A DNA stretch of 54,256 nucleotides from Hyphomicrobium sp. GTDB lineage: Bacteria; Pseudomonadota; Alphaproteobacteria; Rhizobiales; Hyphomicrobiaceae. Shown here one piece after another: positions 14,858 to 24,344 of this stretch (position 1 is its first letter; every line of letters starts with the position of its first letter). The stretch covers positions 1-54,256 of the forward strand of contig NZ_JADZBI010000154.1 in NCBI RefSeq assembly GCF_020852195.1. Reading direction: 5' to 3'. The position numbers were made by a program, and so were the translations under genes. The notes under the pieces are model-generated. The model worked only from the letters and a program-made list of their open reading frames with translations. It did no database searches and was not told the DNA's origin.

Positions 14858-17386
14858 ATGTTCTTCAAACGACTGACCAAGACAAAATCAGCGCCTGCCA
14901 CGCCGGCGGAGATCGAGCAGCGGCTCGAAAAAGCGAGCCCTGCACCGGAGGTCAAAGTCGGCCCGCGGCCACTGCCCGCAGCCGAGCTGCGCCGCACCGT
15001 CGACAGCAAGACGCTCGGCTTCACTACCACCGCCAACCTCGACGTGGCGACGGGACTCGCCGGTCAGGAGCGAGCGCTCGCCGCCATCGACTTCGGCCTC
15101 AGCATGCGGGCACGCGACTTCAACATCTTCGTCGTCGGGCCGCCCACGTCCGGCAAGAGCGCCGCCGTGCGCGCGCATCTTGCCAAGATCGCAGCCGCAT
15201 CGCAAACGCCGACCGATTGGGTCTATGTCAACAACTTCGACGATCCGCGACGGCCACGTGCACTGTCGTTGCCGGCGGGCCGCGCCGAGGGACTGGCGCA
15301 GGGCGTGCTCGCGGCGCTGCGCGAAATGGCCGCCTCGCTGCCGACGGCGTTCGGCTCGGAGGACTATCGCGCGCGCCGGCGCGCCATCGAGGAGGAGTTC
15401 CGGGCGGGCCAGGAGGATGCGCTCGACGCGCTCAACGCCCGCGCCGCGCAGCAGAACATCGCCGTGCTGCGCACGCCGCTCGGCTTCGGCATGGCGCCCA
15501 TGCACGACGGCAAGGTGGTGCGGCCCGAGGTGTTCAACCAGCTTCCCGAGGCCATGCGCCGCGACGTCGAAAAGCGCATTACCGCGCTGCAGACGGAGCT
15601 CGAGGCGATCCTCGCCAGCGCGCCGAAGGCAGACAAGCGCCGACGCCAGCAGCTTGCGGAACTCAACGAGGAGACGGCGCGCCACGTGGTCGAGGAGGCG
15701 CTCGACGCGCTCTCGGCGTCGTTCGCGGACCTGCCCGAGGTGGCCTCGTTCCTCGCCGACATCGAGAAGGACCTCGTCGCCAGCAGCGCCCTCTTCGCGA
15801 TCCCCGAGGCGGAAGCCAAGACCGTCGCCGCGCAGATCGATCCGGCGCAGGATGCCAGGCTGCGCCGCTATCTCGTCAACGTCGTCGTCTCGCACAAGAA
15901 TGCCAAGGCCGGTGCGCCGGTGTGCGAGGCGTCCGATCCAACGCTGACTAGCCTCGCGGGCTGGATAGAGCCGGCCACACAGGGGGGAGCCGCCGATTTC
16001 CTCGCCATCCGGCCCGGCGCCCTGCATCGCGCCAACGGCGGCGCGCTGATGATCGAGGCCCGCCGCCTATTCGCCTCGCCCAGGGCCTGGGAGGGCCTCA
16101 AGCGCGCGCTCGAGGCCGGAGAGGTCCGCGTCGAGGTGTCCGAGCCGACGACGGCGAGCGGCGCAACGCCGGTGCCGACGCTCGAGCCCGAGCCGATCCC
16201 GCTCGCGATCAAGATCGTGCTGCTGGTCGACCCCGAGCTGCTCGCCACCATCGAGCAGACCGATCCGGACTTCGCACAGCTCTTCAAGGTGCAGGCCGAC
16301 TTCGACGAGACGCTTGGGCGCAGCGCCGACAACGACCGCATCTTCGCCCGGCTGGTGGCGACAATCGTCGAGACCCATGGGCTCAAGCCGATCGACGCCG
16401 GGGGCGTGGCGCGCCTCATGGAGGAAGCGGCCCGCATGGCCGAGGACCGCGACAAGCTCCTGATCGAGACGGGGCGGCTCGCCGACATCGTGCGCGAGGC
16501 GGACTACTGGGCCGATGGCGAGAACCGCAAGGTGACGTCCGCAGCAGACATCACGCGCGCGCTCACGGAGCGTACGCGGCGCACCGACCGGCTGCGCGAG
16601 CACCTGCAGGAATCGGTGGCGCGCGGCGTGGTGCTGGTCGATACGGCCGGCAGCAAGGTCGGGCAGATCAATGCGCTCTCCCTCGTGCAGAAGGGACAAC
16701 TTTCGTTCGGGCGGCCGGCGCGCATCACGGCGCGTGTGCATCTCGGCCAGGGGCGCGTGACCGACATCGAGCGCGAGGTCGAGCTTGGCGGCCCGCTGCA
16801 TTCCAAGGGCGTGATGATCCTCTGGGGCTATCTCGCCGGGCGCTTCGCGCAGGACGTTCCGCTGGCGCTGGCGGCGACGCTGGTGTTCGAGCAGTCCTAC
16901 GACACGATCGAGGGCGACAGCGCGTCGGCGGCGGAGCTCTTAGCGCTGCTCTCGGCGCTGGCGGACGCGCCGCTCAACCAGGAGATCGCGGTGACGGGCT
17001 CCATCAACCAGTGGGGCGAGGTGCAGGCGGTCGGCGGCGTCAACGAGAAGATCGAAGGCTTCTTCGACATCTGCGCGGCACGCGGGCTCACCCGCACCCA
17101 GGGCGTGCTCATCCCGGAAGCCAACAAGCAGCACCTGATGCTGCGCGAGGACGTGGTGGCGGCGGTGCGCGAGGGGCGCTTCGCCATCTACGCCATCAAG
17201 ACCATCGACGAGGGCCTCGCGCTGCTCACCGGGCTCGAGGCCGGCAAGGCGGGCGCCGACGGACGTTTCGGGGCCGATACCGTGAACGGGCGCGTCGAAG
17301 CGCGGCTCAAGGCGTTCGCCGAGCGTGCCCGCAGCTTCGCGTCGAGCAAGGCCGGCGCACCGGGTGCGGGCTCAGGCGCCGCATGA
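14858..17386 (+). CDS. Lon-related ATP-dependent protease
   Basis: An 842-residue protease of the Lon-related (COG1067) group, not the housekeeping LonA. The Walker A loop is GPPTSGKS (94-101). A long helical insertion (about 150-330) precedes the remaining AAA elements (IKIVLLVDPELLATIEQTDPDFAQLF). The C-terminal S16 peptidase domain carries the Ser-Lys dyad: S688 in EGDSAS and K731 in GGVNEKIEGFF. It is probably cytosolic and degrades unknown substrates. The start MFFKRL at 14858 was chosen over ATG 14783 because the upstream residues look non-coding. Its stop overlaps the start of the next gene (ATGA), so the two are probably translated together. Confidence 0.88.
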   Translation: MFFKRLTKTKSAPATPAEIEQRLEKASPAPEVKVGPRPLPAAELRRTVDSKTLGFTTTANLDVATGLAGQERALAAIDFGLSMRARDFNIFVVGPPTSGKSAAVRAHLAKIAAASQTPTDWVYVNNFDDPRRPRALSLPAGRAEGLAQGVLAALREMAASLPTAFGSEDYRARRRAIEEEFRAGQEDALDALNARAAQQNIAVLRTPLGFGMAPMHDGKVVRPEVFNQLPEAMRRDVEKRITALQTELEAILASAPKADKRRRQQLAELNEETARHVVEEALDALSASFADLPEVASFLADIEKDLVASSALFAIPEAEAKTVAAQIDPAQDARLRRYLVNVVVSHKNAKAGAPVCEASDPTLTSLAGWIEPATQGGAADFLAIRPGALHRANGGALMIEARRLFASPRAWEGLKRALEAGEVRVEVSEPTTASGATPVPTLEPEPIPLAIKIVLLVDPELLATIEQTDPDFAQLFKVQADFDETLGRSADNDRIFARLVATIVETHGLKPIDAGGVARLMEEAARMAEDRDKLLIETGRLADIVREADYWADGENRKVTSAADITRALTERTRRTDRLREHLQESVARGVVLVDTAGSKVGQINALSLVQKGQLSFGRPARITARVHLGQGRVTDIEREVELGGPLHSKGVMILWGYLAGRFAQDVPLALAATLVFEQSYDTIEGDSASAAELLALLSALADAPLNQEIAVTGSINQWGEVQAVGGVNEKIEGFFDICAARGLTRTQGVLIPEANKQHLMLREDVVAAVREGRFAIYAIKTIDEGLALLTGLEAGKAGADGRFGADTVNGRVEARLKAFAERARSFASSKAGAPGAGSGAA

Positions 17387-18264
17387 TCGCGCATATCGCA
17401 CAAGCTGACGAGCAACGCGGCCGCGTTGTGCTGTGGCTTGGGCCCACGGGCGAGACGCAGGACACGGCGCTGGACGCGGCGCTGCGCCTCGCGCATGCCT
17501 TCGACTCGGAGATCGAGTGCCTGTTCATCGAGGATCGTCGGCTGTTCGATCTCGCCGCGCTGCCGTTCGCGCGCGAGATCTCGCTGTCGGGGCGTCGCTC
17601 GCGAGCCATGTCGCCCGAAGCGCTCGCGCGCGACATGCAGGCTCATGCCGCTGCGCTGCAGCGCCGCGTCCTTGCCCGGGCGCGGGTGGCGGACGTGAAG
17701 GCGCAAGCGCGCGTCGTGCGTGCCGAGCCGGCGCAGGCGCTCGCCGAGGTGTGTGCCGAGAACGGACCCTGGAACGTGGTGACAGTCGGCGGTGCGGTGC
17801 GCAACGGCACGGCGACCGGCCACATGGGTGCGGGCCTCGCGGAGCTGTTCCAGTCCGTGCACGCAACGACGGGCATCGTCGTCGCCGGCCCCCAGGCCCA
17901 GCACGCCTGCGGGCCGGTGATTGCCGTCGTCGAGGAACTGGACCGCGTGGTGCCCATGCTGCGTGCCGCCGAGCGGATCGCAACGGCGACCGGCGGCGAT
18001 GCCCGGCTGTGGCTGCTCGAGCACGATCAGGCGCGGCAGGACTGGATCGAGGGCCAGATCCGCCTCGCGCTCGGGAACTATCCCGGCATCAACTTCGACG
18101 TCTTGGACATGTCGGTGCACACACCCCGCAGCATCGCCCAGATGATGCGGCGCGCGGGGGCGGGGTTCGTCATCACGCGTTTCGGTGGCACGCTGACGCC
18201 GCGCGAGCAGGACGTGGCGCCGTTCGCGGAGATGCTCGAAGGGCCGCTGTTCCTGGTGCGGTAG
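17383..18264 (+). CDS. Universal stress protein-like protein
   Basis: A 293-residue protein not firmly assigned to a named family. It looks like two USP/Rossmann-like halves: residues 14-150 (VVLWLGPTGETQDTALDAALRLA, then CLFIEDRRLF and WNVVTVGGAVRNG) and residues 160-290 (GPVIAVVEELDRVVPMLRAAERIA, then LWLLEHDQ and GAGFVITRFGG). The order of strands and the position-specific hydrophobicity resemble USP domains, but no ATP-binding GxxG..S motif is clear. The start overlaps the Lon-related stop as ATGA, which suggests coupled translation and a shared role, for example in stress proteolysis. That is inference from position only. Confidence 0.6.
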   Translation: MIAHIAQADEQRGRVVLWLGPTGETQDTALDAALRLAHAFDSEIECLFIEDRRLFDLAALPFAREISLSGRRSRAMSPEALARDMQAHAAALQRRVLARARVADVKAQARVVRAEPAQALAEVCAENGPWNVVTVGGAVRNGTATGHMGAGLAELFQSVHATTGIVVAGPQAQHACGPVIAVVEELDRVVPMLRAAERIATATGGDARLWLLEHDQARQDWIEGQIRLALGNYPGINFDVLDMSVHTPRSIAQMMRRAGAGFVITRFGGTLTPREQDVAPFAEMLEGPLFLVR

Positions 18265-18353
18265 CGGCGCGGGTGCGGGGACCAGGAAAACGCTGCTTGT
18301 GCCGCTCCATCCGCGACGCTACTAGCTCGCAATCCTGAAACGGAAATGCGAGC

Positions 18354-19241
18354 ATGCCGGAGCTGCCCGAAGTCGAAACCGTGCGCATGGGGCTCGAGCC
18401 GGTGCTCACCGGCCAGACGTTCGCGCGCGTCACGACCCACCGCGCCGACCTGCGCTTTCCGTTTCCCGAGAACTTCGCCAAGCGGCTGACGGGCGCGCGC
18501 GTCATGCGCCTCGAGCGGCGCGCCAAGTATCTCATCGCCCATCTCTCGACCGGCGAGGCGCTGCTCATGCACCTGGGCATGACGGGCCGCTTCCACGTGC
18601 AGGCCAAGGGCGAGGCCGTGGCGCATCTGCTCGGCGACTACGAGTACGAGACCGGTGCCCAACCCAAGCACATGCATGCCGTGTTCGACATGCGCGGCGG
18701 GGCGCGCGTGACTTACGCGGATCCGCGCCGGTTCGGCTACATGCTGTTGGTGCCCGACGCGGAGCTTGCGGAGCATGCGCTCATGCGGGGGCTCGGCGTC
18801 GAGCCGCTGTCTGACGATCTCACGCCCGCCTATCTCGCGCGACGCGCCGTAGGACGGCGCAGCGACCTCAAGGCTTTCCTCATGGACCAGCGCATCGTCG
18901 CCGGGCTCGGCAACATCTACGTGTGCGAGGCGCTGTTCCTGGCCCAGCTTCGACCATCGCGCCCTGCGTCGGTGCTGGCGACGCGCGGCGGCAAGCCGAC
19001 GGTGCACGCGACGCGGCTCGCGGCAGGCATCAAGGCTGTGCTCAAGGCTGCCATCGCGGCCGGCGGCTCGACGCTGCGCGACTACCGACAGGCCGACGGC
19101 AGCACGGGCGCTTTCCAGAACACGTTTCAGGTCTACGGCCGCGAGGGCGAGCCTTGCGTCAGGCCCGGCTGCCGGGGCATTGTGCGACGCAGCACGCAGG
19201 CTGGACGCTCAAGCTTCTATTGCCCGGTGTGCCAGCACTGA
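18354..19241 (+). CDS. mutM: Formamidopyrimidine-DNA glycosylase
   Basis: A 295-residue bifunctional glycosylase/AP lyase that removes 8-oxoguanine and related lesions. After Met removal the N-terminus is PELPEVET, with the catalytic proline and glutamate. The helix-two-turn-helix region ([18 protein letters not shown]) and the C-terminal zinc finger (CVRPGCRG...YCPVCQH, Cys4) are complete. Length is normal for the family. It is followed after 19 bases by an enoyl-CoA hydratase gene on the same strand, a pairing common in Rhizobiales. Confidence 0.96.
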   Translation: MPELPEVETVRMGLEPVLTGQTFARVTTHRADLRFPFPENFAKRLTGARVMRLERRAKYLIAHLSTGEALLMHLGMTGRFHVQAKGEAVAHLLGDYEYETGAQPKHMHAVFDMRGGARVTYADPRRFGYMLLVPDAELAEHALMRGLGVEPLSDDLTPAYLARRAVGRRSDLKAFLMDQRIVAGLGNIYVCEALFLAQLRPSRPASVLATRGGKPTVHATRLAAGIKAVLKAAIAAGGSTLRDYRQADGSTGAFQNTFQVYGREGEPCVRPGCRGIVRRSTQAGRSSFYCPVCQH

Positions 19242-19260
19242 AACAAGGAAGGCGCCGCCC

Positions 19261-20034
19261 ATGGCTTTCGAAACGATCCTCGTCGAGACGCGCGGACGCG
19301 TGGGTCTCATCACGCTCAACCGTCCCGCCCAGCTCAATGCCCTCAACGATCAGCTCATCGGCGAGATCAACCAGGCGCTCGACGGCTTCGAGGCGGACGA
19401 GGGGGTAGGCGCCATCGTCGTCACCGGTTCCGAGAAGGCGTTCGCAGCCGGCGCCGACATCAAGGAGATGCAGGCCAAGACCTATATCGAAGCCTACAAG
19501 GAGGACTTCATCGCGAGCTGGGAGCGCATCACACGGGCCCGTAAGCCGGTGATCGCCGCCGTCGCGGGCTTCGCGCTCGGGGGCGGGTGCGAGCTGGCCA
19601 TGAGCTGCGACCTCATCATCGCGGCGGATACCGCAAAGTTCGGGCAGCCCGAGATCAAGCTCGGCATCATGCCGGGGGCGGGCGGAACGCAGCGCCTGAT
19701 CCGCGCGGTGGGCAAGTCCAAGGCTATGGAGCTGTGCCTCACCGGGCGCATGATGGACGCGGCGGAGGCCGAGCGGGCGGGGCTCGTTGCGCGCGTGGTG
19801 CCGGCCGCGGATCTCCTGGCGGACGCGCTCAAGACGGCCGAGACCATCGCCTCGATGTCGCTCACGGCGGCGATGCTGACCAAGGACTGCGTGAACCGCG
19901 CCTACGAGACGACACTCGCCGAAGGCATTCGCTACGAGCGGCGCACGTTCCACTCCCTGTTCGCCACGCACGACCAGAAGGAAGGCATGGCGGCGTTCGT
20001 GGAGAAGCGGAAGCCCGCGTTCAAGAACGGCTAG
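19261..20034 (+). CDS. Enoyl-CoA hydratase
   Basis: A 257-residue crotonase-fold enzyme that hydrates trans-2-enoyl-CoA in fatty acid beta-oxidation. AAGGAAGG precedes the ATG at 19261. The oxyanion-hole regions are [11 protein letters not shown] (about residues 60-70) and [42 protein letters not shown], which includes both catalytic glutamates (in CELAM and in QPEIKLG). The sequence is close to short-chain (crotonase) members. It is translated with mutM in an apparent operon. In many Rhizobiales rpsT and dnaA follow this gene; here they lie 34 kb away on the other strand. Confidence 0.94.
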   Translation: MAFETILVETRGRVGLITLNRPAQLNALNDQLIGEINQALDGFEADEGVGAIVVTGSEKAFAAGADIKEMQAKTYIEAYKEDFIASWERITRARKPVIAAVAGFALGGGCELAMSCDLIIAADTAKFGQPEIKLGIMPGAGGTQRLIRAVGKSKAMELCLTGRMMDAAEAERAGLVARVVPAADLLADALKTAETIASMSLTAAMLTKDCVNRAYETTLAEGIRYERRTFHSLFATHDQKEGMAAFVEKRKPAFKNG

Positions 20035-20073
20035 CGGATAATTCTCATCGCGCGATTGCGTTGGGCAGGGGTC

Positions 20074-20712
20074 TTACGGCTTGATGCGCGTCTGCGTCAC
20101 GGCCGACATCAGGCAGAGCGCGATGATGGCGATGCCGCCCCACAGGAACACCTCGTTGGCGGCCCAGTCGCCTTTCAAGGTCGCGAGCTTGTCGGCGCCT
20201 ACAAGATAAACGAGCCCGCCCGCGGCGGCGAGGCCGTGAACGGCGGTGAGAAAGAGCGGCGGAACGTGACGGTTGTTCGCGCGGCCGAGCCAGTAGCCGT
20301 AAAGGCCGATGCATGCGGCGAAGATCGCCGCGCCGAGCCCGTATTGGAAGGCGTGGCGCCAAACGACGTCGGACAGGGAGTAGATGGCGAACAGTGCGGA
20401 AGCGCCCCAGGCGTAGACCAGCGCCGCGAGCCAGACGTTGCATCGCACGGCCTCGCGGATCGACTCCTGGCCGTCCGGGCGCGCCGCCGATCCGGTGCTC
20501 TTCGACCATAGCGGCGCGTTGATGCCGAGCCCGGTGCCGACCACCAGCGCCACCAGCAGGCCTGCGGCGAGCGACGGCAGGAAACGATCGCCGCGGCCGG
20601 CGCCGAGCACCATCATCGTGATGCTCAAGGCCGACGCCAGGAGCAACCACGGAAGCAGCGGCCGGAGTGAGATTCCCGGCGCGTACGAACGCCCATGCTG
20701 ATTGATGCTCAT
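20074..20712 (-). CDS. Polytopic membrane protein, paralogue of its neighbour
   Basis: A 212-residue protein of unknown function with six or so hydrophobic segments (for example LLPWLLLASALSITMMVLG, FLPSLAAGLLVALVVGTGLG, AALVYAWGASALFAIYSL, GLGAAIFAACIGLYGYWLG, FLTAVHGLAAAGGLVYLVG and the last helix). The C-terminal GDWAANEVFLWGGIAIIALC matches NDWAGNGIFLFGAVALAIVS of the gene at 20726-21319, so the two look like a tandem duplication. It lies 13 bases downstream of that gene and is presumably co-transcribed. Convergent with the enoyl-CoA hydratase gene. Confidence 0.7.
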   Translation of the reverse strand: MSINQHGRSYAPGISLRPLLPWLLLASALSITMMVLGAGRGDRFLPSLAAGLLVALVVGTGLGINAPLWSKSTGSAARPDGQESIREAVRCNVWLAALVYAWGASALFAIYSLSDVVWRHAFQYGLGAAIFAACIGLYGYWLGRANNRHVPPLFLTAVHGLAAAGGLVYLVGADKLATLKGDWAANEVFLWGGIAIIALCLMSAVTQTRIKP

Positions 20713-20725
20713 GCGGGCTTATTGA

Positions 20726-21319
20726 CTAGGGGGAATTTTTATTGCCGTCAATCAAAGCATGAGCAGAAACAATGGCCAAGGCCACGGCACCAAACAAAAA
20801 AATGCCGTTGCCGGCCCAGTCGTTGTCGGTCGCGTAGAGGATCTCCTTGTCGGGATCGACGGCGAGACCGATCAGGGTGGCGATCATGCCTACGAGCAGG
20901 GCGATGGCGAAGTAGCGGCCAAGGCGCAGCAGGGTCGCGTCCTCGCGGCCCTGGGCCGCGTCCTTGGCCAGGAGCGCGGAGAAGCCGAGGCAAAGCAGGC
21001 CGGCGCCGGCAAAGGCGGCCGAGAAGTGCGTCCACTCCCGCCACGACATCACCGTCGTGTAGATCAGCACCAGCGCAGCGGCGCCCCAGAGCCAGATGAG
21101 GCACAAGTTGCGGGCCGTTCGGCTCTCGACCAGGCTCTTCGCGGCCCCGGCAGCGCGCAGCGACCGGCGCTCAGACACGCCGACGGCGGCCAGCAGCAGG
21201 TTGACGACGGCCGCCGCGCCGAGCAGCCCCAGCGGTTCCGCCGCGCCGGCGGAATAGACGACGCCGGCAAGCCCGAGGCCGAGCACGAGGGCCAGGCCGA
21301 CAATGGAATGTATGGTCAT
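20726..21319 (-). CDS. Polytopic membrane protein, first of the tandem pair
   Basis: A 197-residue membrane protein of unknown function. GGAGG sits upstream of the ATG at 21319; a longer frame exists but lacks support. Hydrophobic segments include IVGLALVLGLGLAGVVYSAG, LGLLGAAAVVNLLLAAVG, LCLIWLWGAAALVLIYTT, FAGAGLLCLGFSALL and YFAIALLVGMIATLIGLAV. A cytoplasmic-looking basic loop (SERRSLRAAGAAK) follows the second. The pattern of strongly conserved acidic/polar residues near the last helix (DPDKEILYATDNDWAGNG) is shared with the downstream paralogue (LVGADKLATLKGDWAANE). Confidence 0.7.
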   Translation of the reverse strand: MTIHSIVGLALVLGLGLAGVVYSAGAAEPLGLLGAAAVVNLLLAAVGVSERRSLRAAGAAKSLVESRTARNLCLIWLWGAAALVLIYTTVMSWREWTHFSAAFAGAGLLCLGFSALLAKDAAQGREDATLLRLGRYFAIALLVGMIATLIGLAVDPDKEILYATDNDWAGNGIFLFGAVALAIVSAHALIDGNKNSP

Positions 21320-21500
21320 TTCAGAGCGTTCCTCCCCGTGCGTGCAGCAGTCCGTGCTCTTACAGCACCTTTTGCCGGAGCTGGGAAGCAACCGGGCGCA
21401 CGTCGGTACTCTGTGGGAACTCTCCATGTGGCAGGCCCTCACCCTGCCTCTCTCCCCAAGGGACGAGGAAACCAGGACGCGCGCCTCGGCCGATCCCCGA

Positions 21501-22436
21501 TCAGCCGACGCCGAGGCACCAGGCAAGGATGGCCTTCTGGGCGTGCAGGCGGTTCTCGGCCTCGTCGAAGACCACCGATTGCGGGCCTTCGAGCACGGAC
21601 TCGGTCACCTCGTTGCCGCGATAGGCGGGGAGGCAGTGCATGAAGATCGCGCCCTTGGCCGCCTTGGCCATCAGCGCATCGTCGACGGCGTAGGGCTTCA
21701 GGAGTTGCTTTCGGCGCGCGCCATCGGTGTCGCCCATCGAGACCCAGGTGTCGGTGACGATGCAGTCCACGCCGCGCACGGCCTTGGCCGGGTCGGTCAT
21801 GATGGTGACGTCGGCCTTCTCGCGGCGCACCCAGTCGATGATATCGTCCTTCGGGCGCAAGGCATCGGGGCAAGCCACGCGCAGGGAGAAGCCGAATTTC
21901 GCGGCCGCCTGCATCCACGAGGCGGCGACGTTGTTGCCGTCGCCCACCCAGGCAATGGTGCGGCCCTTGATGGGGCCGATCCGCTCCTCGAAGGTCATGA
22001 CGTCGGCCATGATCTGGCAAGGGTGCGTCTTGTCGGTCAGGCCGTTGATCACCGGAACGGTGGCGTGCCTTGCCAGATCCAACAGCGTGTCGTGGGAGTT
22101 GGCGCGGATCATGATGGCGTCGGCATAGCGCGAGAGCACGCGTGCGGTGTCGGCGATGCTCTCGCCGCGGCCGAGCTGCAGATCGGTCTGGTTCAGCATG
22201 ATGGTCTGGCCGCCGAGCTGGCGCATGGCGACGTCGAACGAAACGCGGGTGCGCGTCGACGGCTTCTCGAAGATCAGCACCAGGACGTCGTCCTTGATGC
22301 CCTTCGGCTTCAGCTTCGCGGGAACGCGCTTGCCGGCCGCCTTCATGGCGTGGGCGGCGTCGATGATGCGCCGGAGCGCCTTGGAGTCGATCTCGTCGAG
22401 ATCCAGGAAATGTCGAATAGCGGGTGCTTTGGCCAT
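21501..22436 (-). CDS. argF: Ornithine carbamoyltransferase
   Basis: A 311-residue enzyme that makes citrulline from ornithine and carbamoyl phosphate in arginine biosynthesis. The carbamoyl-phosphate site STRTR (in [12 protein letters not shown]) is followed by GGQTIML, the HPCQ motif ([10 protein letters not shown]), and the ornithine-binding loop (VSMGD, then [10 protein letters not shown]). Length and motifs are complete. It lies 33 bases downstream of argD on the same strand, so the two form an arginine operon. Confidence 0.97.
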   Translation of the reverse strand: MAKAPAIRHFLDLDEIDSKALRRIIDAAHAMKAAGKRVPAKLKPKGIKDDVLVLIFEKPSTRTRVSFDVAMRQLGGQTIMLNQTDLQLGRGESIADTARVLSRYADAIMIRANSHDTLLDLARHATVPVINGLTDKTHPCQIMADVMTFEERIGPIKGRTIAWVGDGNNVAASWMQAAAKFGFSLRVACPDALRPKDDIIDWVRREKADVTIMTDPAKAVRGVDCIVTDTWVSMGDTDGARRKQLLKPYAVDDALMAKAAKGAIFMHCLPAYRGNEVTESVLEGPQSVVFDEAENRLHAQKAILAWCLGVG

Positions 22437-22469
22437 GGCCTGCAGCCGGCTCCAGATCCGGGGTTGGGT

Positions 22470-23729
22470 TCAGGTTTTCGATTGTGAGACGTGAGATTTC
22501 GCGACATGGGCGAGCGCGCGGGAAAGGCGCTCGATGCCTTCGCTGATCTCGTGGTCGGCGACGATGAGAGGAGGCAGCACGCGCACGACGTTGTCGCCAG
22601 CGCCGACGACGAGCAGGCGCTCAGCGCGGGCCGCCGTGACGACATCGGCCGGCGCAGCATCGACCTTGATGCCGGCGAGAAGTCCCTGGCCGCGCACCTC
22701 GACCACGAGGTCCGGGAACTGGTCCTGGAGGCGCGCGAGGCCCTGACGCAGGCGCAGCGCCTTCTGCTGCACACCTTCGAGGAAGCCCGGCTCGAGGATG
22801 ACATCGAGCACCGCGTCGCCCACGGCGGTGGCCAACGGATTGCCGCCGAAGGTCGAGCCGTGGGTGCCGGGCGTCAGGCCCGCCGCGGCGGCCTCGGTCG
22901 CCAGCACGGCGCCGAGCGGAAAGCCACCGCCGATGCCCTTGGCGACAGCCACGATGTCCGGCGCGATGCCGGCCCACTCGTGCGAGAAAAGCTTGCCCGA
23001 GCGGCCGACGCCGGTCTGCACCTCGTCGAGCACAAGCAGGATGCCGGCCTCGTCGCAGAGCGCGCGCAAACCCTTGAGGTAATCCGCCGAGCCCACATGC
23101 ACGCCGCCCTCGCCCTGCACGGGCTCGACCATGACGGCAGCCGTCTCCGGGCCGATGGCGGCGCGGACGGCCTCGAGATCGCCGAAGGGAACGTGGTCGA
23201 AGCCCGGCGCCTCGGGGCCGAAGCCTTCGAGATACTTTGGGTTTCCGGCGGCGGCGAGGGTCGCAAGCGTCCGCCCGTGGAAGGCACCGAGGCAGGTGAT
23301 GATGCGCCAGCGCTCGGGATGACCCGATACGAAGTGATAGCGGCGCGCAGCCTTGATGGCGCCCTCGCAGGCCTCGGCGCCCGAGTTTCAGAAGAAAACC
23401 TTGTCGGCGAACGTCGCCGCGACGAGACGCTCGGCGAGCTTCTCCTGGCCGGACACGCGATAGAGATTGGACGTGTGCCAGAGCTTTCCCGCTTGCTCCG
23501 TCAGCGCGGCGACAAGGCGCGGATGGGTGTGGCCCAACGCGTTGACGGCAATGCCGGAGCCGAAGTCCAGATAGCGCTCGCCCGTCTCCGTCTCGAGCCA
23601 GGCGCCTTCGCCCTTGGCAAATACGAGGTCCTGGCGCGCGTAGGTGCCCATGACCGCGGGCGACGGGCCCTTGGAAGCGTCCGTTTTTGCGGCGGTCGAG
23701 GCTGTGAGGGGTTTGGACATGGCGCCCAT
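22470..23729 (-). pseudogene. argD: Acetylornithine aminotransferase with an in-frame TGA
   Basis: The reading frame encodes a full-length PLP-dependent acetylornithine/succinyldiaminopimelate aminotransferase (about 419 codons), but codon 23390-23388 is TGA. The flanking residues are DKVFF[13 protein letters not shown]; homologues read FFCNSGAEA at this point, so one base (TGC or TGT to TGA) accounts for the stop. The rest, including the [15 protein letters not shown] start, [10 protein letters not shown], the [17 protein letters not shown] cofactor segment and the PLP lysine region ([13 protein letters not shown]), is intact and in frame. ATG 23729 has GGGGAG upstream; ATG 23720 is an alternative. 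Sequencing error, a real nonsense mutation or read-through cannot be told apart here. Confidence 0.85.
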
Positions 23730-24344
23730 CCCACTCCCCAAAAAAGACGAAAGCCGCCCTCCCGGCGGCCGCGCGAAGGAGGCGTGATACGCGCGCCGGG
23801 GGTCAAAGTCAACGGAGGGTTGCGCCGGAAGCCTCCTGAGCCGGCGTGCCCACGTAAGGGGGCAACAGCGTTCGCCCCACCTCGCGACCTCATCCTCCGG
23901 TCGGCCATCATTGCGCCGCGAGAGGCGGGAATAATATCGGGGGAAAGTCCGGAAGGCCTTTCTTGCCGGCCTCGGCCGACTCACTCTGTGGCGAGGGCGC
24001 CACGCGTCCCCTGTCAACAGGCACCGCGTACGTGGCGCCTGCTTGTACAAGAAAATCAAGTTATTGTAGGTTAAGGGCGTCCAGACACCGACATGTCGCG
24101 TTGCTGTGCGGCTGTCTCTTGTGTTGCTTGTCTGGCCTGCGTTCGGACCCAGTATCAGCGGCTTAGTCCCGCCAGTCCGCTCTAGTTCCTGCGTCATCTT
24201 CAGTTCGCGTTGCGAGCAGGGTGTGGCTCTGCTCATGCTTGGCGTGTGTTCCTCGCCCTGCGTGATGTGCCGCCGCTCTCCTCGTGCGCCTGCCTATCCC
24301 GGGTCCTCGGCCCGGATGGCTCATGCTTTGAGGAGCACCGAACT
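23730..24344. other. Long divergent intergenic region between argD and gcrA
   Basis: 615 bases without a credible gene. It must hold promoters for argDF (leftward) and gcrA (rightward). Visible elements are one GANTC site (GACTC at 23979-23983), a perfect palindrome CTTGTACAAG (24042-24051) in a relatively AT-rich patch, and a small hairpin CCGGG-TCCTCGG-CCCGG (24299-24315) just before the gcrA ribosome site. The gcrA leader could be up to about 280 bases long. Confidence 0.55.

Noticed and set aside
23360-23400. Selenocysteine insertion at the argD TGA
   Set aside because: The Cys here is not catalytic in the family, and the hairpin downstream is no better than expected in GC-rich DNA; no Sec machinery is visible. 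Kept only as a testable possibility.
22491-24074. 527-residue plus-strand frame opposite argD
   Set aside because: The minus strand gives a full aminotransferase apart from one TGA; the plus frame lacks any motif.
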